Assembly (NCBI GenBank): GCA_030049955.1
Contig: JASIJX010000022.1
Location: 1-32,481 of the forward strand
DNA: 32,481 nucleotides
Origin: Acidobacteriaceae bacterium
Lineage (GTDB): Bacteria; Acidobacteriota; Terriglobia; Terriglobales; Acidobacteriaceae
Direction: 5' to 3'
The notes under the pieces are model-generated. The model had not been told where the DNA came from, did no database searches, and was given only the letters and a program-made list of their open reading frames with translations. A program made the position numbers and the translations under genes. Below are positions 15,252-24,327 of this stretch, piece after piece. Position 1 is the first letter of the stretch, and each line of letters begins with the position of its first letter.

Positions 15252-18200
15252 GTGAGTAACGCCGATAGATATAACGCCGTACGCTGCTATGAACAGCAGG
15301 TCACGATTCCCACCTATCCGGTTCAGGACGCCGATCCTAATCCCATGTTCCTCGAGAAGCGCGTCTACCAGGGGAGCAGCGGCAAGGTCTATCCAAATCC
15401 CTTTACCGATCGCGTCGCGCTTCAAAAAGAAGATAAGACGTATCGCGCCATCTTCCTCGAAAACGAATTTGTACAGCTCATGATCCTGCCCGAGATTGGC
15501 GGGCGGATTCACGCAGCTACCGATAAAACCAATCAGTACGATTTTTTCTACCGCCAGCATGTCATCAAGCCTGCACTGGTCGGCTTGCTGGGCCCTTGGA
15601 TCTCGGGCGGCGTGGAGTTTAACTGGCCGCAGCACCATCGGCCCTCCACGTACATGCCGGTCCACTCAGCCATCGAGCAGGATGCCGAGGGCGGCTGCAC
15701 GGTCTGGCTCAGCGAGCACGATCCCATGTTGCGCATGAAGGGCATGGTCGGCATTCATCTCGCGCTGGGCAAATCCATCGTCGAGGCCCGCGTGCGGCTC
15801 TTCAACCGCACGCCGCTCCCGCAAACATTTCTGTGGTGGGCCAATGTTGCGGTGTGCGTCCACGACCAGTACCAGAGCTTCTTTCCGCCCGATGTGACCT
15901 TCGTCGCCGATCATGCCAGGCGCGCAATCTCTTCGTTCCCGATCGCCCGGAATCTCTATTACGGCGTCGACTACCGCCCCGGCACCGACATCTCCTGGTA
16001 CAAGAACATTCCCGTCCCCACCTCTTACATGGTGACGGAGTCGAAGTATGACTTCTGCGGTGGCTACGATCATGCGCGCCGCGCCGGCGTGGTGCACACA
16101 TCGAACCACCACGTCGCGCCCGGTAAAAAGATGTGGACCTGGGGCAACGCCGAGTTCGGCTACGCCTGGGACCGCAACCTGACCGATGAAGACGGCCCGT
16201 ACGTGGAGTTGATGGCCGGTGCCTACACCGATAATCAGCCCGACTTCTCCTGGCTTCTGCCGTATGAGACCAAAACCTTCAGCCAGTACTGGTATCCGAT
16301 CCAGGAGATTGGCCCGGCCAAGAACGCCAACACCGAGGCCGCGCTGAATCTCGAATTCCGCAACGGCCGCATCTTCGCAGGCGTCTGCGTAACATCACCG
16401 CGCACCGTGCGCGCGCTGCTTACGCACAATGGTGCATCGCTCTTCGACGAAACCACGGATCTCGCGCCGGGCAAGCCCTTCACGCGCAACCTTGAAGCGA
16501 CGGCCGGCAACCCGACGGAGTTGCGCTTCGCCGTCTTTGACGCGGACGGCCGCGAGATACTTGCGTGGCAGCAGGAATCCCTGTCTGATCGCGAGCCCGT
16601 CGCACCGGCCACCGAGCCGCCGGCGCCAGAGCAAATCGAAAGCATCGAGGAGCTTTATCTTACCGGACTTCATCTTGAGCAATACCGGCACGCTACGCGC
16701 TCACCGGAAGCATATTGGCGCGAAGGCCTGCGCCGTGAACCCGAAGACGCGCGCCTGAATAACGCCCTGGGGCTCATTTTGTTGCGTAAGGGACTCTTCG
16801 ATGAAGCCGAGCAGCATTTCGTCCGCGCCGTCCGCCGCCTTACCTTCCGCAATCCCAATCCATACGACGGCGAAGCCTTTTACAACCTCGGACTCGCGCG
16901 TCTCTATCAGGGCAAGGATGCAGACGCCTACTCTGCTTTTCACAAAGCGGTGTGGAATTATGCATGGCAGAGCGCCGGCTATCTCTGGCTCGCGGCCATC
17001 AGCCTTGGCCGCGGAGAGCTTGCCCTTGCGCTCGAGCAGGTAGAGCGCAGTCTCTCCCCCAATGCGCCCAGCCTGAGCGCCCGCGCGTTGAAGGCAAGCG
17101 TATTGCGCCGCATGGATCGTATCCAGCAGGCAGAGGCGCTGATCGATGAGACTCTGGCCCTCGACCCGCTCTGTTTCCGCATGGTGGCCGAGCGGTTTTT
17201 TCTCAGCCGCAATCAAGCTGACCTCCAGGCCTTCATCGACTCGCTCGAAGGCGACGTGCAGACGCTGCTCGACATCGTCTATGAGCTTGCCTGGTCCGGC
17301 CTCGGCGAGGATGCGCTTCTGCTTCTCGAATCTGTTGCCAACGCAACCCCTCTCGACCACCCCATGCTCGGCTACACGCTGGCCTGGCTTGCCGTGCAGC
17401 TTGGCCGGGCGGCAGAAGCGCCGCATTTCATCGAGCAGGCCGAGGCCGCGTCGCCGCTCTATTGCTTCCCTGCGCGCCTTGAAGAAATGATCGTCCTTGA
17501 AGACGCCATTGCGCGGAGGCCTGACGCTGCGCGGGCGTATTACTATCTCGGCAATCTGTATTACGACAAGCGCCGCTACGACGACGCCATCCGCTGCTGG
17601 CGCAAATCCGTTGAACTCGATCCGTCCTACTCCATTCCATGGCGGAACCTCGGCCTCGCCGAGTTCAACATTCTCCACGATCCCGCGGCCGCCGATCACA
17701 TGTACGCGCGCGCCTTTGCTGCCGGTCCGCACGATACGCGCCTGCTGTATGAGTGGGATCAGTTAAAGAAACGCGCCGGGCTCTCATCGCCACAGGATCG
17801 CCTGCGCACGCTCGAGCAGCACGCTGCCCTGGTCGATTATCGCGACGACCTCACGGTCGAGTTCATCACCTTGCTCAATCAGGCCGGGCGCTTCGCCGAG
17901 GCGCTTCACCGTCTCGAGTCGCGCCGCTTCAGCCCCTGGGAAGGCGGCGAAGGCCTCGTCTCTGCGCAGTATGTCGCTGCGCACAAGGCGCTCGGCCACG
18001 CAGCACTCGTTGCCGGCGACGCTGCAGAAGCTCTCAAGCATTTCGAGGCCGCGCGCCATTATCCCGAGAATCTCGGCGAGGGCAAACACATGCTCACGCT
18101 GGAGCGCGACCTGGATTACATCTCCGGCCTTGCCGCCGAACAGCTCGGAAACGCAGCGCGGGCGCAAGAAGGTTGGAAAGCTGCCGCCGCGCCGTTGCCA

Positions 18201-18581
18201 TCCGTTGGTTATCATTCCTTCTTCCAGGCGCTCGCGCTGTTCAAGCTGGGTGACCCGCAGCAGGCCCGCATGGTTCTTTCCAGTCTCGGCGATTTCGCAC
18301 GCGCGCAAAGCGGCATTGAGCCGAAGATCGACTACTTCGCCACCTCGCTGCCCAACTTTATGCTCTTCGACGACGATCTCGGAAGGCGCAATCGCATCGA
18401 GTGCACTTTCCTCAGCGCGCTCGCGAATCTTGGCGTTGGCGATAGCGGTTCCGCGCAGCGGCAGCTCAAGCAGGTCCTCGCTGACGATCCCAACCATCTC
18501 GCCGCGCTTGAGATTGCGCGCTGGAGCGGATCCGGAATACACTTCGTGCCTGCAAAGGTTGAAGTCGAATCCCTTCCATGA
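15252..18581 (+). CDS. DUF5107 domain protein with C-terminal TPR repeats
   Basis: A 1109-residue protein read from GTG 15252; family members typically start close to the VTIPTYPV motif, and the upstream TTG at 15207 gives an unlikely extension. Residues ~25-355 match DUF5107: NPMFLEKRVYQGSSGKVYP, AIFLENEFVQLMILPEIGGR, GPWISGGVEFNWPQHHRPST and PLPQTFLWWANVAV. The pattern resembles galactose-mutarotase-like beta-sandwich proteins. A linker beta-domain follows, then TPR repeats from ~460 to the end. There is no signal peptide, so a cytoplasmic location is expected. DUF5107 proteins commonly sit beside sugar transporters and glycosidases, and here the gene leads such an operon. A role in binding or processing the imported sugar is inferred; the activity is unknown. 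The stop overlaps the MFS start as ATGA. Confidence 0.9.
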   Translation: MSNADRYNAVRCYEQQVTIPTYPVQDADPNPMFLEKRVYQGSSGKVYPNPFTDRVALQKEDKTYRAIFLENEFVQLMILPEIGGRIHAATDKTNQYDFFYRQHVIKPALVGLLGPWISGGVEFNWPQHHRPSTYMPVHSAIEQDAEGGCTVWLSEHDPMLRMKGMVGIHLALGKSIVEARVRLFNRTPLPQTFLWWANVAVCVHDQYQSFFPPDVTFVADHARRAISSFPIARNLYYGVDYRPGTDISWYKNIPVPTSYMVTESKYDFCGGYDHARRAGVVHTSNHHVAPGKKMWTWGNAEFGYAWDRNLTDEDGPYVELMAGAYTDNQPDFSWLLPYETKTFSQYWYPIQEIGPAKNANTEAALNLEFRNGRIFAGVCVTSPRTVRALLTHNGASLFDETTDLAPGKPFTRNLEATAGNPTELRFAVFDADGREILAWQQESLSDREPVAPATEPPAPEQIESIEELYLTGLHLEQYRHATRSPEAYWREGLRREPEDARLNNALGLILLRKGLFDEAEQHFVRAVRRLTFRNPNPYDGEAFYNLGLARLYQGKDADAYSAFHKAVWNYAWQSAGYLWLAAISLGRGELALALEQVERSLSPNAPSLSARALKASVLRRMDRIQQAEALIDETLALDPLCFRMVAERFFLSRNQADLQAFIDSLEGDVQTLLDIVYELAWSGLGEDALLLLESVANATPLDHPMLGYTLAWLAVQLGRAAEAPHFIEQAEAASPLYCFPARLEEMIVLEDAIARRPDAARAYYYLGNLYYDKRRYDDAIRCWRKSVELDPSYSIPWRNLGLAEFNILHDPAAADHMYARAFAAGPHDTRLLYEWDQLKKRAGLSSPQDRLRTLEQHAALVDYRDDLTVEFITLLNQAGRFAEALHRLESRRFSPWEGGEGLVSAQYVAAHKALGHAALVAGDAAEALKHFEAARHYPENLGEGKHMLTLERDLDYISGLAAEQLGNAARAQEGWKAAAAPLPSVGYHSFFQALALFKLGDPQQARMVLSSLGDFARAQSGIEPKIDYFATSLPNFMLFDDDLGRRNRIECTFLSALANLGVGDSGSAQRQLKQVLADDPNHLAALEIARWSGSGIHFVPAKVEVESLP

Positions 18582-20011
18582 CAGCGCCCATTTCCACTTC
18601 CGCCGCCGTAGGCCCGCAGGGCGATGCTTCGCTGCGCACAGTGTACCTGTGGCTTGCTGCCGCCTCCGGTGCGCTGGGCGGTCTGCTCTTTGGCTATGAC
18701 TGGGTGGTCATCGGCGGCGCCAAACCCTTTTACGAAATTTATTTTCACCTCGCCTCGCCCGAACTGCAGGGCTGGGCAATGAGCTGCGCGCTCATCGGCT
18801 GCCTCGCCGGTGCCGTCGCTGCAGGCCGCCTCAGCGACCGCTTCGGAAGAAAGCTCCTGCTCACGTTATCCGCGATGGTTTTCGCGGTCTCGTCGCTGGG
18901 CACCGGGTTGGCCGCACATTTTGCCGTCTTCGTTGTCTGGCGTATTCTGGGCGGCTTCGCCATCGGCCTCGCATCCGGCATCTCGCCCATGTACATCGCG
19001 GAGATTTCGCCCGCCCGCATGCGCGGCCGTCTGGTTTCGCTCAACCAGATGGCCATCGTCATCGGCATCCTGCTTGCGCAAGTGGTCAACTGGCTCATCG
19101 CCCGACCGGTGCCTGCCGGAGCCACCGCCGCCCAAATCCTCGCCTCGTGGAATGGCCAGTCCGGCTGGCGCTGGATGTTCGGCGTCACCGCGATTCCTTC
19201 GCTACTCTTTCTCGCTGCCACGCTCTTTATTCCTGAAAGCCCGCGCTGGCTGGCGACAAAGGGGTGCAATGAAAAAGCGCTGGGAGTTCTCAAACGCCTC
19301 GGCGGCCAGGCTTACGCGCGCCAGGTCATGGACGAATTCCACCAGGCCAGCGGCGAGCAGAACAGCGTCTCACTATTGCGCGAGCTTGCCCACCCCGGCG
19401 TAGCTCGTGCGCTCGTTCTCGGCCTGGTGCTCGCTGTCCTTCAGCAGTGGTGTGGCATCAACGTTATCTTCAATTACGCGCAGGAGATTTTCGCCGCTGC
19501 CGGTTACCAGATCTCCGGCATCCTCTTCAATATTGTCATCACCGGCGCGGTCAACGTGGTCTTCACTGTGCTCGCGCTGGTTACCATTGATCGCTTCGGC
19601 CGCCGCTTCTTGCTGCTCACCGGCGCCACCGGTCTCGTTTTCATTTACGCGATCCTTGGCGCGCTTTATCATCTCCACTTCCACGGAATCCCGATGCTGG
19701 TGCTCGTGCTTGCCGCCATCGCCTGCTACGCCATGTCACTTGCGCCCGTCACCTGGGTTGTCATCTCGGAAATCTTCCCCAACCGCATCCGCGCTCAAGC
19801 TGTTTCCGTCTCCGTCACCGCGCTGTGGATCGCCTGCTTCATCCTTACTTACACCTTTCCTCTGCTGAATGCCGCTATCAGCACTGCAGGCGTCTTCTTT
19901 CTTTACGCAGCCATCTGTCTTGCCGGTCTGCTGTTTCTCTTTCGTCGCCTGCCGGAAACACGCAACCAATCGTTGGAAGAGATTGAAACCAGCCTCAGGG
20001 GCGCCGAATAA
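18578..20011 (+). CDS. Sugar-porter family MFS transporter
   Basis: A 477-residue inner-membrane protein with about 12 predicted transmembrane helices. Sugar-porter signatures are visible: GGLLFGYDWVVIGG in helix 1, RLSDRFGRK in loop 2-3, PMYIAEISPARMRGRLVSLNQ, PESPRWL before the central loop, QQWCGINVIFNYAQ in helix 7, DRFGRR in loop 8-9, and PETRNQSLEEIE at the C-terminus. XylE/GLUT-type transporters usually move monosaccharides by proton symport; the specificity is not readable. The ATG overlaps the DUF5107 stop by 4 bp and the GH59 gene begins 2 bp after its stop, so the three are almost certainly one transcript. Confidence 0.94.
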   Translation: MTAPISTSAAVGPQGDASLRTVYLWLAAASGALGGLLFGYDWVVIGGAKPFYEIYFHLASPELQGWAMSCALIGCLAGAVAAGRLSDRFGRKLLLTLSAMVFAVSSLGTGLAAHFAVFVVWRILGGFAIGLASGISPMYIAEISPARMRGRLVSLNQMAIVIGILLAQVVNWLIARPVPAGATAAQILASWNGQSGWRWMFGVTAIPSLLFLAATLFIPESPRWLATKGCNEKALGVLKRLGGQAYARQVMDEFHQASGEQNSVSLLRELAHPGVARALVLGLVLAVLQQWCGINVIFNYAQEIFAAAGYQISGILFNIVITGAVNVVFTVLALVTIDRFGRRFLLLTGATGLVFIYAILGALYHLHFHGIPMLVLVLAAIACYAMSLAPVTWVVISEIFPNRIRAQAVSVSVTALWIACFILTYTFPLLNAAISTAGVFFLYAAICLAGLLFLFRRLPETRNQSLEEIETSLRGAE

Positions 20012-20013
20012 AA

Positions 20014-22053
20014 ATGGAAACTATGCACGCACAATTCATCGCTGCTTGGCACCGCCGCTTTTCCTTGCCGGGAAATCCTCTTGCCTTGGTTCTCGCCATT
20101 TTCTGCTTTAGCAGCCTGGCCTTCGCGCAACAGGTAAACGTCGTGCTCGACGGCAATGCCGCCGGCCGCACCTTCGACGGCCTTGGCGCAGCCAGCGCCG
20201 GAGCATCATCACGCCTGCTCTACGACTACCCTGAGCCGCAGCGCAGCCAGATTCTCGACTACCTCTTCAAGCCCGGCTACGGTGCATCATTGCAGCGGCT
20301 CAAAGTCGAAGTCGGCGCCGACGTAAACTCTACCGATGGCTCCGAGCCCAGCTTCATGCGCACCCCATCCGACCACGACTCCACGCGCGGCTACGAGTGG
20401 TGGCTGATGGTGGAAGCGCATAAGCGCAACCCAAACATCATTCTGGAAATTCTTCCCTGGGGTGCGCCTCGCTGGGTTGATCCAACGCAGGATTCAGCGC
20501 CTGGGGCAAAACTCACGCTCTATACGCCCCAGATGGCTGCCTACATGGCGGAGTTCATCAAGGCGGCCAGGCGCGATTACGGCCTCAACATCCGCTATGT
20601 CGGCTTGTGGAATGAAAAAGTTTACGACCTCGCTTACCTGAAGGAGCTGCACCACGAGCTCGTCGAAAATCATCTGGCGACAAAGATCGTCTGCTGCGAT
20701 GAATACCCCGGTGAAGGCGCAGGACAATGGGCCATCGCCGGCGACATATTGAAAAATCCCGAGGTTGCCCAGGACATAGCCGCAATCGGCGTGCACTATC
20801 CCAAGCTGAACGGCAAAATCACCACCACTGAAGCTGCGCGCCGCACCGGCAAGCCGCTCTGGTCAAGCGAAGACCAACCCAACGGCGGCGGCGGACCGTT
20901 CATCAGCCGCGATTGGCCCGTCGGCGGCCGCATTCTGGCTCATCTCTATAACCAGAACTACCTCGAAGGCACGCTCACAGCCACCGAGATCTGGAGCCCC
21001 GTCACTTCCTACTACGACATTCTCGCAGCGCCCAACTCTGGCCTCATGTATGCCAACACTCCGTGGTCCGGGCACTACGATGTGCAGGGCGCCATCTGGG
21101 CAACGGCTCACACCACGCAGTTTGCGCAGCCGGGATGGCAATACCTCGATTCCGCGTCCGGTTCTCTTCCCGGTGGAGGAACCTACGTCTCTCTCCGTTC
21201 ACCCGATAGAAAAAGCTGGAGCGTAATTCTCGAGACCATCGCCGCAAATCATCCACAGAGCGTCTCCTTCCGCATCGCCGGCGGTCTCGCCGCAACCACT
21301 GTCCACATCTGGGAGACCAACAGCGCACGCACCTTCGAGCACATCGCCGATATCAAGCCTGTAAACGGTGCTTTCGCCTACACATTCGAACCCGGTTCTC
21401 TCTATTCGCTCACTACAACCAGCGGCCAGGGCAAAGGCGCTGCACAGCCGCCGCCAGCAGCGCCGTTCCCGCTGCCCTACGAAGACAACTTCGACAACAC
21501 GCCGCTCACGCGCGCGCCGAAGTATCTTTCCGACCAGGACGGAGCCTTCGAGGTGCATCGCTGCGCAGACCGCCCCGGCCGCTGCCTCGAACAGGTCATC
21601 GCCACGCCTCCGATTCCCTGGGGACCCTTACCCGATCCCTTCACGCTTGCGGGCGACGCGTCCTGGACCGACTATTCCGTTTCCGCCGACGTTCGCTTTC
21701 TCTCCACGTCCGCGGCAACGCTGATGGGCAGGATCGACTCCGCCGATGTCTTCAGAGATGGCCACGCCCGCTGGCCAAGCGGTTACATCTTGCGCGTGCA
21801 GCCCAATGGCGCATGGCAACTGTTGTCTGCCGAATACAAAAAGCCGACTGTTACGCTCGCCTCCGGCACGTCCATGTTCGATCGTGCGAAATGGCACCAC
21901 CTCACCTTGCGCTTTCAAGGCAAGCGCATCGTGGCCTCTCTCGATGGCGCCCAGCTCACCGCGATCGATGACGCATCGCACACCCACGGCATGTTTGCCC
22001 TGGGCAGCGAGTGGGGGCGCACCCAGTTTGATAACCTCAGAGTCACACCGTAA
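20014..22053 (+). CDS. Secreted GH59-type glycoside hydrolase (galactocerebrosidase/beta-galactosidase family)
   Basis: A 679-residue protein with a signal peptide (LALVLAIFCFSSLAFAQ, residues ~23-39). ATG 20023 is an equally possible start. Residues ~41-400 follow the GH59 (animal galactocerebrosidase) pattern closely: FDGLGAASAGASSRLLYDYPE, RSQILDYLFKPGYGASLQ, EWWLMVEAHKRNPNIIL, NSGLMYANTPWSGHY and AHTTQFAQPGW. The acid/base Glu201 in VGLWNEK and the nucleophile Glu286 in WSSEDQP are conserved. The C-terminal ~190 residues form a lectin-like jelly-roll (YEDNFDN, then GRIDSAD). It is expected to remove beta-galactose from glycolipids or glycosides in the periplasm or outside the cell. Bacterial substrates of GH59 are poorly known, and the neighbouring sugar porter may import the product. 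Confidence 0.88.
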   Translation: METMHAQFIAAWHRRFSLPGNPLALVLAIFCFSSLAFAQQVNVVLDGNAAGRTFDGLGAASAGASSRLLYDYPEPQRSQILDYLFKPGYGASLQRLKVEVGADVNSTDGSEPSFMRTPSDHDSTRGYEWWLMVEAHKRNPNIILEILPWGAPRWVDPTQDSAPGAKLTLYTPQMAAYMAEFIKAARRDYGLNIRYVGLWNEKVYDLAYLKELHHELVENHLATKIVCCDEYPGEGAGQWAIAGDILKNPEVAQDIAAIGVHYPKLNGKITTTEAARRTGKPLWSSEDQPNGGGGPFISRDWPVGGRILAHLYNQNYLEGTLTATEIWSPVTSYYDILAAPNSGLMYANTPWSGHYDVQGAIWATAHTTQFAQPGWQYLDSASGSLPGGGTYVSLRSPDRKSWSVILETIAANHPQSVSFRIAGGLAATTVHIWETNSARTFEHIADIKPVNGAFAYTFEPGSLYSLTTTSGQGKGAAQPPPAAPFPLPYEDNFDNTPLTRAPKYLSDQDGAFEVHRCADRPGRCLEQVIATPPIPWGPLPDPFTLAGDASWTDYSVSADVRFLSTSAATLMGRIDSADVFRDGHARWPSGYILRVQPNGAWQLLSAEYKKPTVTLASGTSMFDRAKWHHLTLRFQGKRIVASLDGAQLTAIDDASHTHGMFALGSEWGRTQFDNLRVTP

Positions 22054-22090
22054 CTACTGCCGTCAATAAGTTGGCGGTAAGTGTGACCGT

Positions 22091-23182
22091 ATGAGCAAAG
22101 AAAAAAATCAAAATCCTACGGGCATCAAAGAGATTGCCAGACTTTTGGGAATCTCGATCGGGACCGTGGACCGTGCTCTGCATGGCAGGCCGGGAATTAG
22201 CCCAAAGACTCGTGCCAGGGTTCTCAAGAAAGCCGAGGAGTTGAACTACAGGCCGAATGTTGCTGCGCGCAGTCTCAAGCTGAATCGCCGTCTTCGCATT
22301 GGGGTACATCTTCCGCATCAAATCGCGTCGTTCTTTGACCCGCTGCGCGATGGCATTCGGGCGGCAGCCGCCGCGATCTCTGGCGTTTCCGTGGACCTGG
22401 AGTTTCGCACCTATCCCTACATCGGGCAGGGTGATATCGAATTACTGGAAGCTGACATTGGCCGCGGATTTGACGGTTTAATTCTGACTCCGGGCGATCC
22501 GGCGAGAGTTGATCCGCTCATCAGGCGCATAACAGCGCAAGGCACGCCGGTGATCTGTGTGGCAAGCGATGCCCCGCGAAGCGGCCGCATCGCTTCTGTA
22601 ACCGTAGACGCAGCAATCAGCGGAGGAATAGCGGCAGAGCTGTTCTCCCGAATGCTGCAGAAGCCGGGATCAGTCGCGACCATTACCGGCGATCTGAGCA
22701 CGCTGGACCACGCAGAAAAACTGAAGGGGTTTGCGGCTACTCTGGCAACTCTCGCCCCGCATCTTTCCCTGCTTCCTGCGATCGAAACCCATGACCGGCC
22801 CAAGGATGCCGCACGCGCGACGATGGCGCTCATCAATCACAAGCCCCGTCCAGCCGGAATCTACATCAGCACTGCCAATAGCCTGCCGGTTATTCGCGCT
22901 CTTGAAGAACGGAATGCGCTCGATCAGATTCAGGTGATTACTACAGATCTATTTCCCGAACTGGTGAGTTTTCTGGAATCGGGCAGAATTCTCGCCACGC
23001 TTTATCAGCGGCCCTTCACACAAGGTAAAGCCGCTTTCGAAGCGCTGATGCGCTACCTGCTCGATGGAGTTGTGCCGGAGTCTGCGACACGCTTCGCTCC
23101 GCATATCGTTTTGCGGAGTAATCTGCCGCTCTTCGCCGATCGGGCAGGGCAGATGCAAGAAACCAACGACAGCAACTCCTGA
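22091..23182 (+). CDS. LacI-family transcriptional regulator
   Basis: A 363-residue DNA-binding protein. The N-terminal helix-turn-helix and hinge occupy residues ~10-60: IKEIARLLGISIGTVDRALHG, then PGISPKTRARVLKKAEELNYRPN and ARSLK. The IGTVDRALH recognition helix marks the branch of the family that carries GTVDRAL instead of the commoner TVSRVL. The remainder is a periplasmic-binding-protein-like sugar-sensing domain (LRIGVHLP, GLILTPGDPARV, PVICVASDAP, TITGDLSTLDHAEKLKGF). It starts 37 bp after the GH59 stop, so it is probably the last gene of the sugar operon. The predicted targets are the operator-like sites at 15132-15149 and 5771-5788. The effector is presumably a sugar from GH59 action. 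Confidence 0.93.
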   Translation: MSKEKNQNPTGIKEIARLLGISIGTVDRALHGRPGISPKTRARVLKKAEELNYRPNVAARSLKLNRRLRIGVHLPHQIASFFDPLRDGIRAAAAAISGVSVDLEFRTYPYIGQGDIELLEADIGRGFDGLILTPGDPARVDPLIRRITAQGTPVICVASDAPRSGRIASVTVDAAISGGIAAELFSRMLQKPGSVATITGDLSTLDHAEKLKGFAATLATLAPHLSLLPAIETHDRPKDAARATMALINHKPRPAGIYISTANSLPVIRALEERNALDQIQVITTDLFPELVSFLESGRILATLYQRPFTQGKAAFEALMRYLLDGVVPESATRFAPHIVLRSNLPLFADRAGQMQETNDSNS

Positions 23183-23265
23183 TCTGGCACAGTCACCGGG
23201 AACTTTTTTGCAATCGCATACGGAGCTTAGGACGCCGCCAGGTGGTGCCGATTTAGCATTGCAGG

Positions 23266-24327
23266 ATGCGTCGATTCTTAAGCGTGTGGGTGCTCGTCCT
23301 GTCTGTGGCTGCCGGCGCAATCTCAGCCGCTGCACAAGACCGGTTCTCCGCAATCGACGAGATTGTGAACCACGCCATTGCGGACCACCTGCTTCCCGGT
23401 GCCGTGGTCATCGTGGGGCACAATGGGCACATCGTCTACCGTCGCGCCTTTGGCATGCGCTCACTCGAGCCTGCGCAGGAAAAGATGACGCTCGACACCG
23501 TCTTCGACATGGCCTCGCTCACCAAGCCGCTGATAACGGCCACCGCCGTGATGCAGCTTTATGAACAAGGCAGGATCAGCGTCAACGATCCGGTAGTCAA
23601 ATACCTTCCGGAATTTGCCGCCGCAGGCAAGAGCGACATTACAATCCGGGATCTGCTCACGCATTACTCGGGTCTGCCGCCCGACCTGCCGCTCGCCAAT
23701 CCGTGGCAGGGAAAAGCAACAGCCTATCAATTGGCATTCGCCATCCAGCCGCTTTGCCCGCTCGGAGTGCGATTCCAGTACAGCGACATCAATTTCATCG
23801 TGCTGGGAGCGCTGGTGGAGCGGATCTCCGGCATCTCTCTCGATCAATACGCGCAGCGAGCAATCATTCGGCCGCTCAAGCTCAAACACACGCGTTTTCT
23901 TCCGCCCGAGTCCTGGATCCCGCACATCGCGCCCACGCAGTGGGAGCACGGAGCCGCGGCCAGCGGAGTCCCGGGATCGAAGATTTTCCCCGGCGACGTG
24001 ATGCTGCGCGGCGTCGTACACGATCCCACGGCGCGGCGCATGGGCGGCGTGGCCGGCCACGCAGGGCTGTTCAGCGACGGGCACGATGTGGCCATCTACG
24101 CGCAGAATCTCCTCGACCGGCTCGCCGGGCGGCACAGCAGGTTTCCTCTCTCGCGCCGCGTGCTCGAAAAATGGTCGCACCGGAGCAGCCGGCTACCGGA
24201 ACCACTCTCCGTGGCTTCGGCTGGGACATCGATTCGCCCTATTCGAGCAACCGTGGCACTCTCTTTCCGGTGGGCTCTTTCGGGCACACCGGCTTCACGG
24301 GCACTTCGTTGTGGATCGATCCAGTGA
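23266..24327 (+). CDS. AmiE-like beta-lactamase-fold serine hydrolase, N-terminal part of a frameshifted amidase-muramidase fusion
   Basis: As read, 353 residues, but the real domain sequence leaves this frame after about residue 302. A signal peptide is present (LSVWVLVLSVAAGAISAAAQ). Class-C-like motifs are S-x-x-K at Ser84-Leu-Thr-Lys87, Y-S-D at 172-174, and the third motif HTGFTG, which lies in the other frame downstream. The homologous pattern continues from ATG 24171 in the -1 frame (VAPEQPATGTTLRGFGWDI); the last ~50 residues of this ORF are out-of-frame noise. In Bacillus the related AmiE is an N-acetylmuramyl-L-alanine amidase encoded beside NamZ and NagZ in cell-wall recycling. Here the same pair appears as one polypeptide, once the frame is restored (~823 residues). 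Confidence 0.82.
   Translation: MRRFLSVWVLVLSVAAGAISAAAQDRFSAIDEIVNHAIADHLLPGAVVIVGHNGHIVYRRAFGMRSLEPAQEKMTLDTVFDMASLTKPLITATAVMQLYEQGRISVNDPVVKYLPEFAAAGKSDITIRDLLTHYSGLPPDLPLANPWQGKATAYQLAFAIQPLCPLGVRFQYSDINFIVLGALVERISGISLDQYAQRAIIRPLKLKHTRFLPPESWIPHIAPTQWEHGAAASGVPGSKIFPGDVMLRGVVHDPTARRMGGVAGHAGLFSDGHDVAIYAQNLLDRLAGRHSRFPLSRRVLEKWSHRSSRLPEPLSVASAGTSIRPIRATVALSFRWALSGTPASRALRCGSIQ
24167..24171 (+). other. Frameshift site in an A-run within the amidase-muramidase fusion gene
   Basis: The codons around residue 302 read CTC GAA AAA TGG. One more A would give CTC GAA AAA ATG GTC GCA, joining LEK to MVAPEQP, exactly where the family sequence changes frame. A single missing A in a homopolymer is typical of a sequencing error, but a real mutation or slippage is possible. 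Confidence 0.8.

Noticed and set aside
16701..17732. 343-codon minus-strand frame inside the DUF5107-TPR gene
   Set aside because: Shadow of the TPR region; no independent start signal or motif.
22071..22084. Possible extra copy of the 28.5-kb repeat (AGTTGGCGGTAAG-like) before the LacI gene
   Set aside because: Only about a dozen bases match and the rest of the unit is missing; likely chance.
23703..24170. Upstream extension of the NamZ frame
   Set aside because: The Arg/Ala-rich translation is the wrong frame of the serine-hydrolase domain; sensible sequence begins at about 24171.
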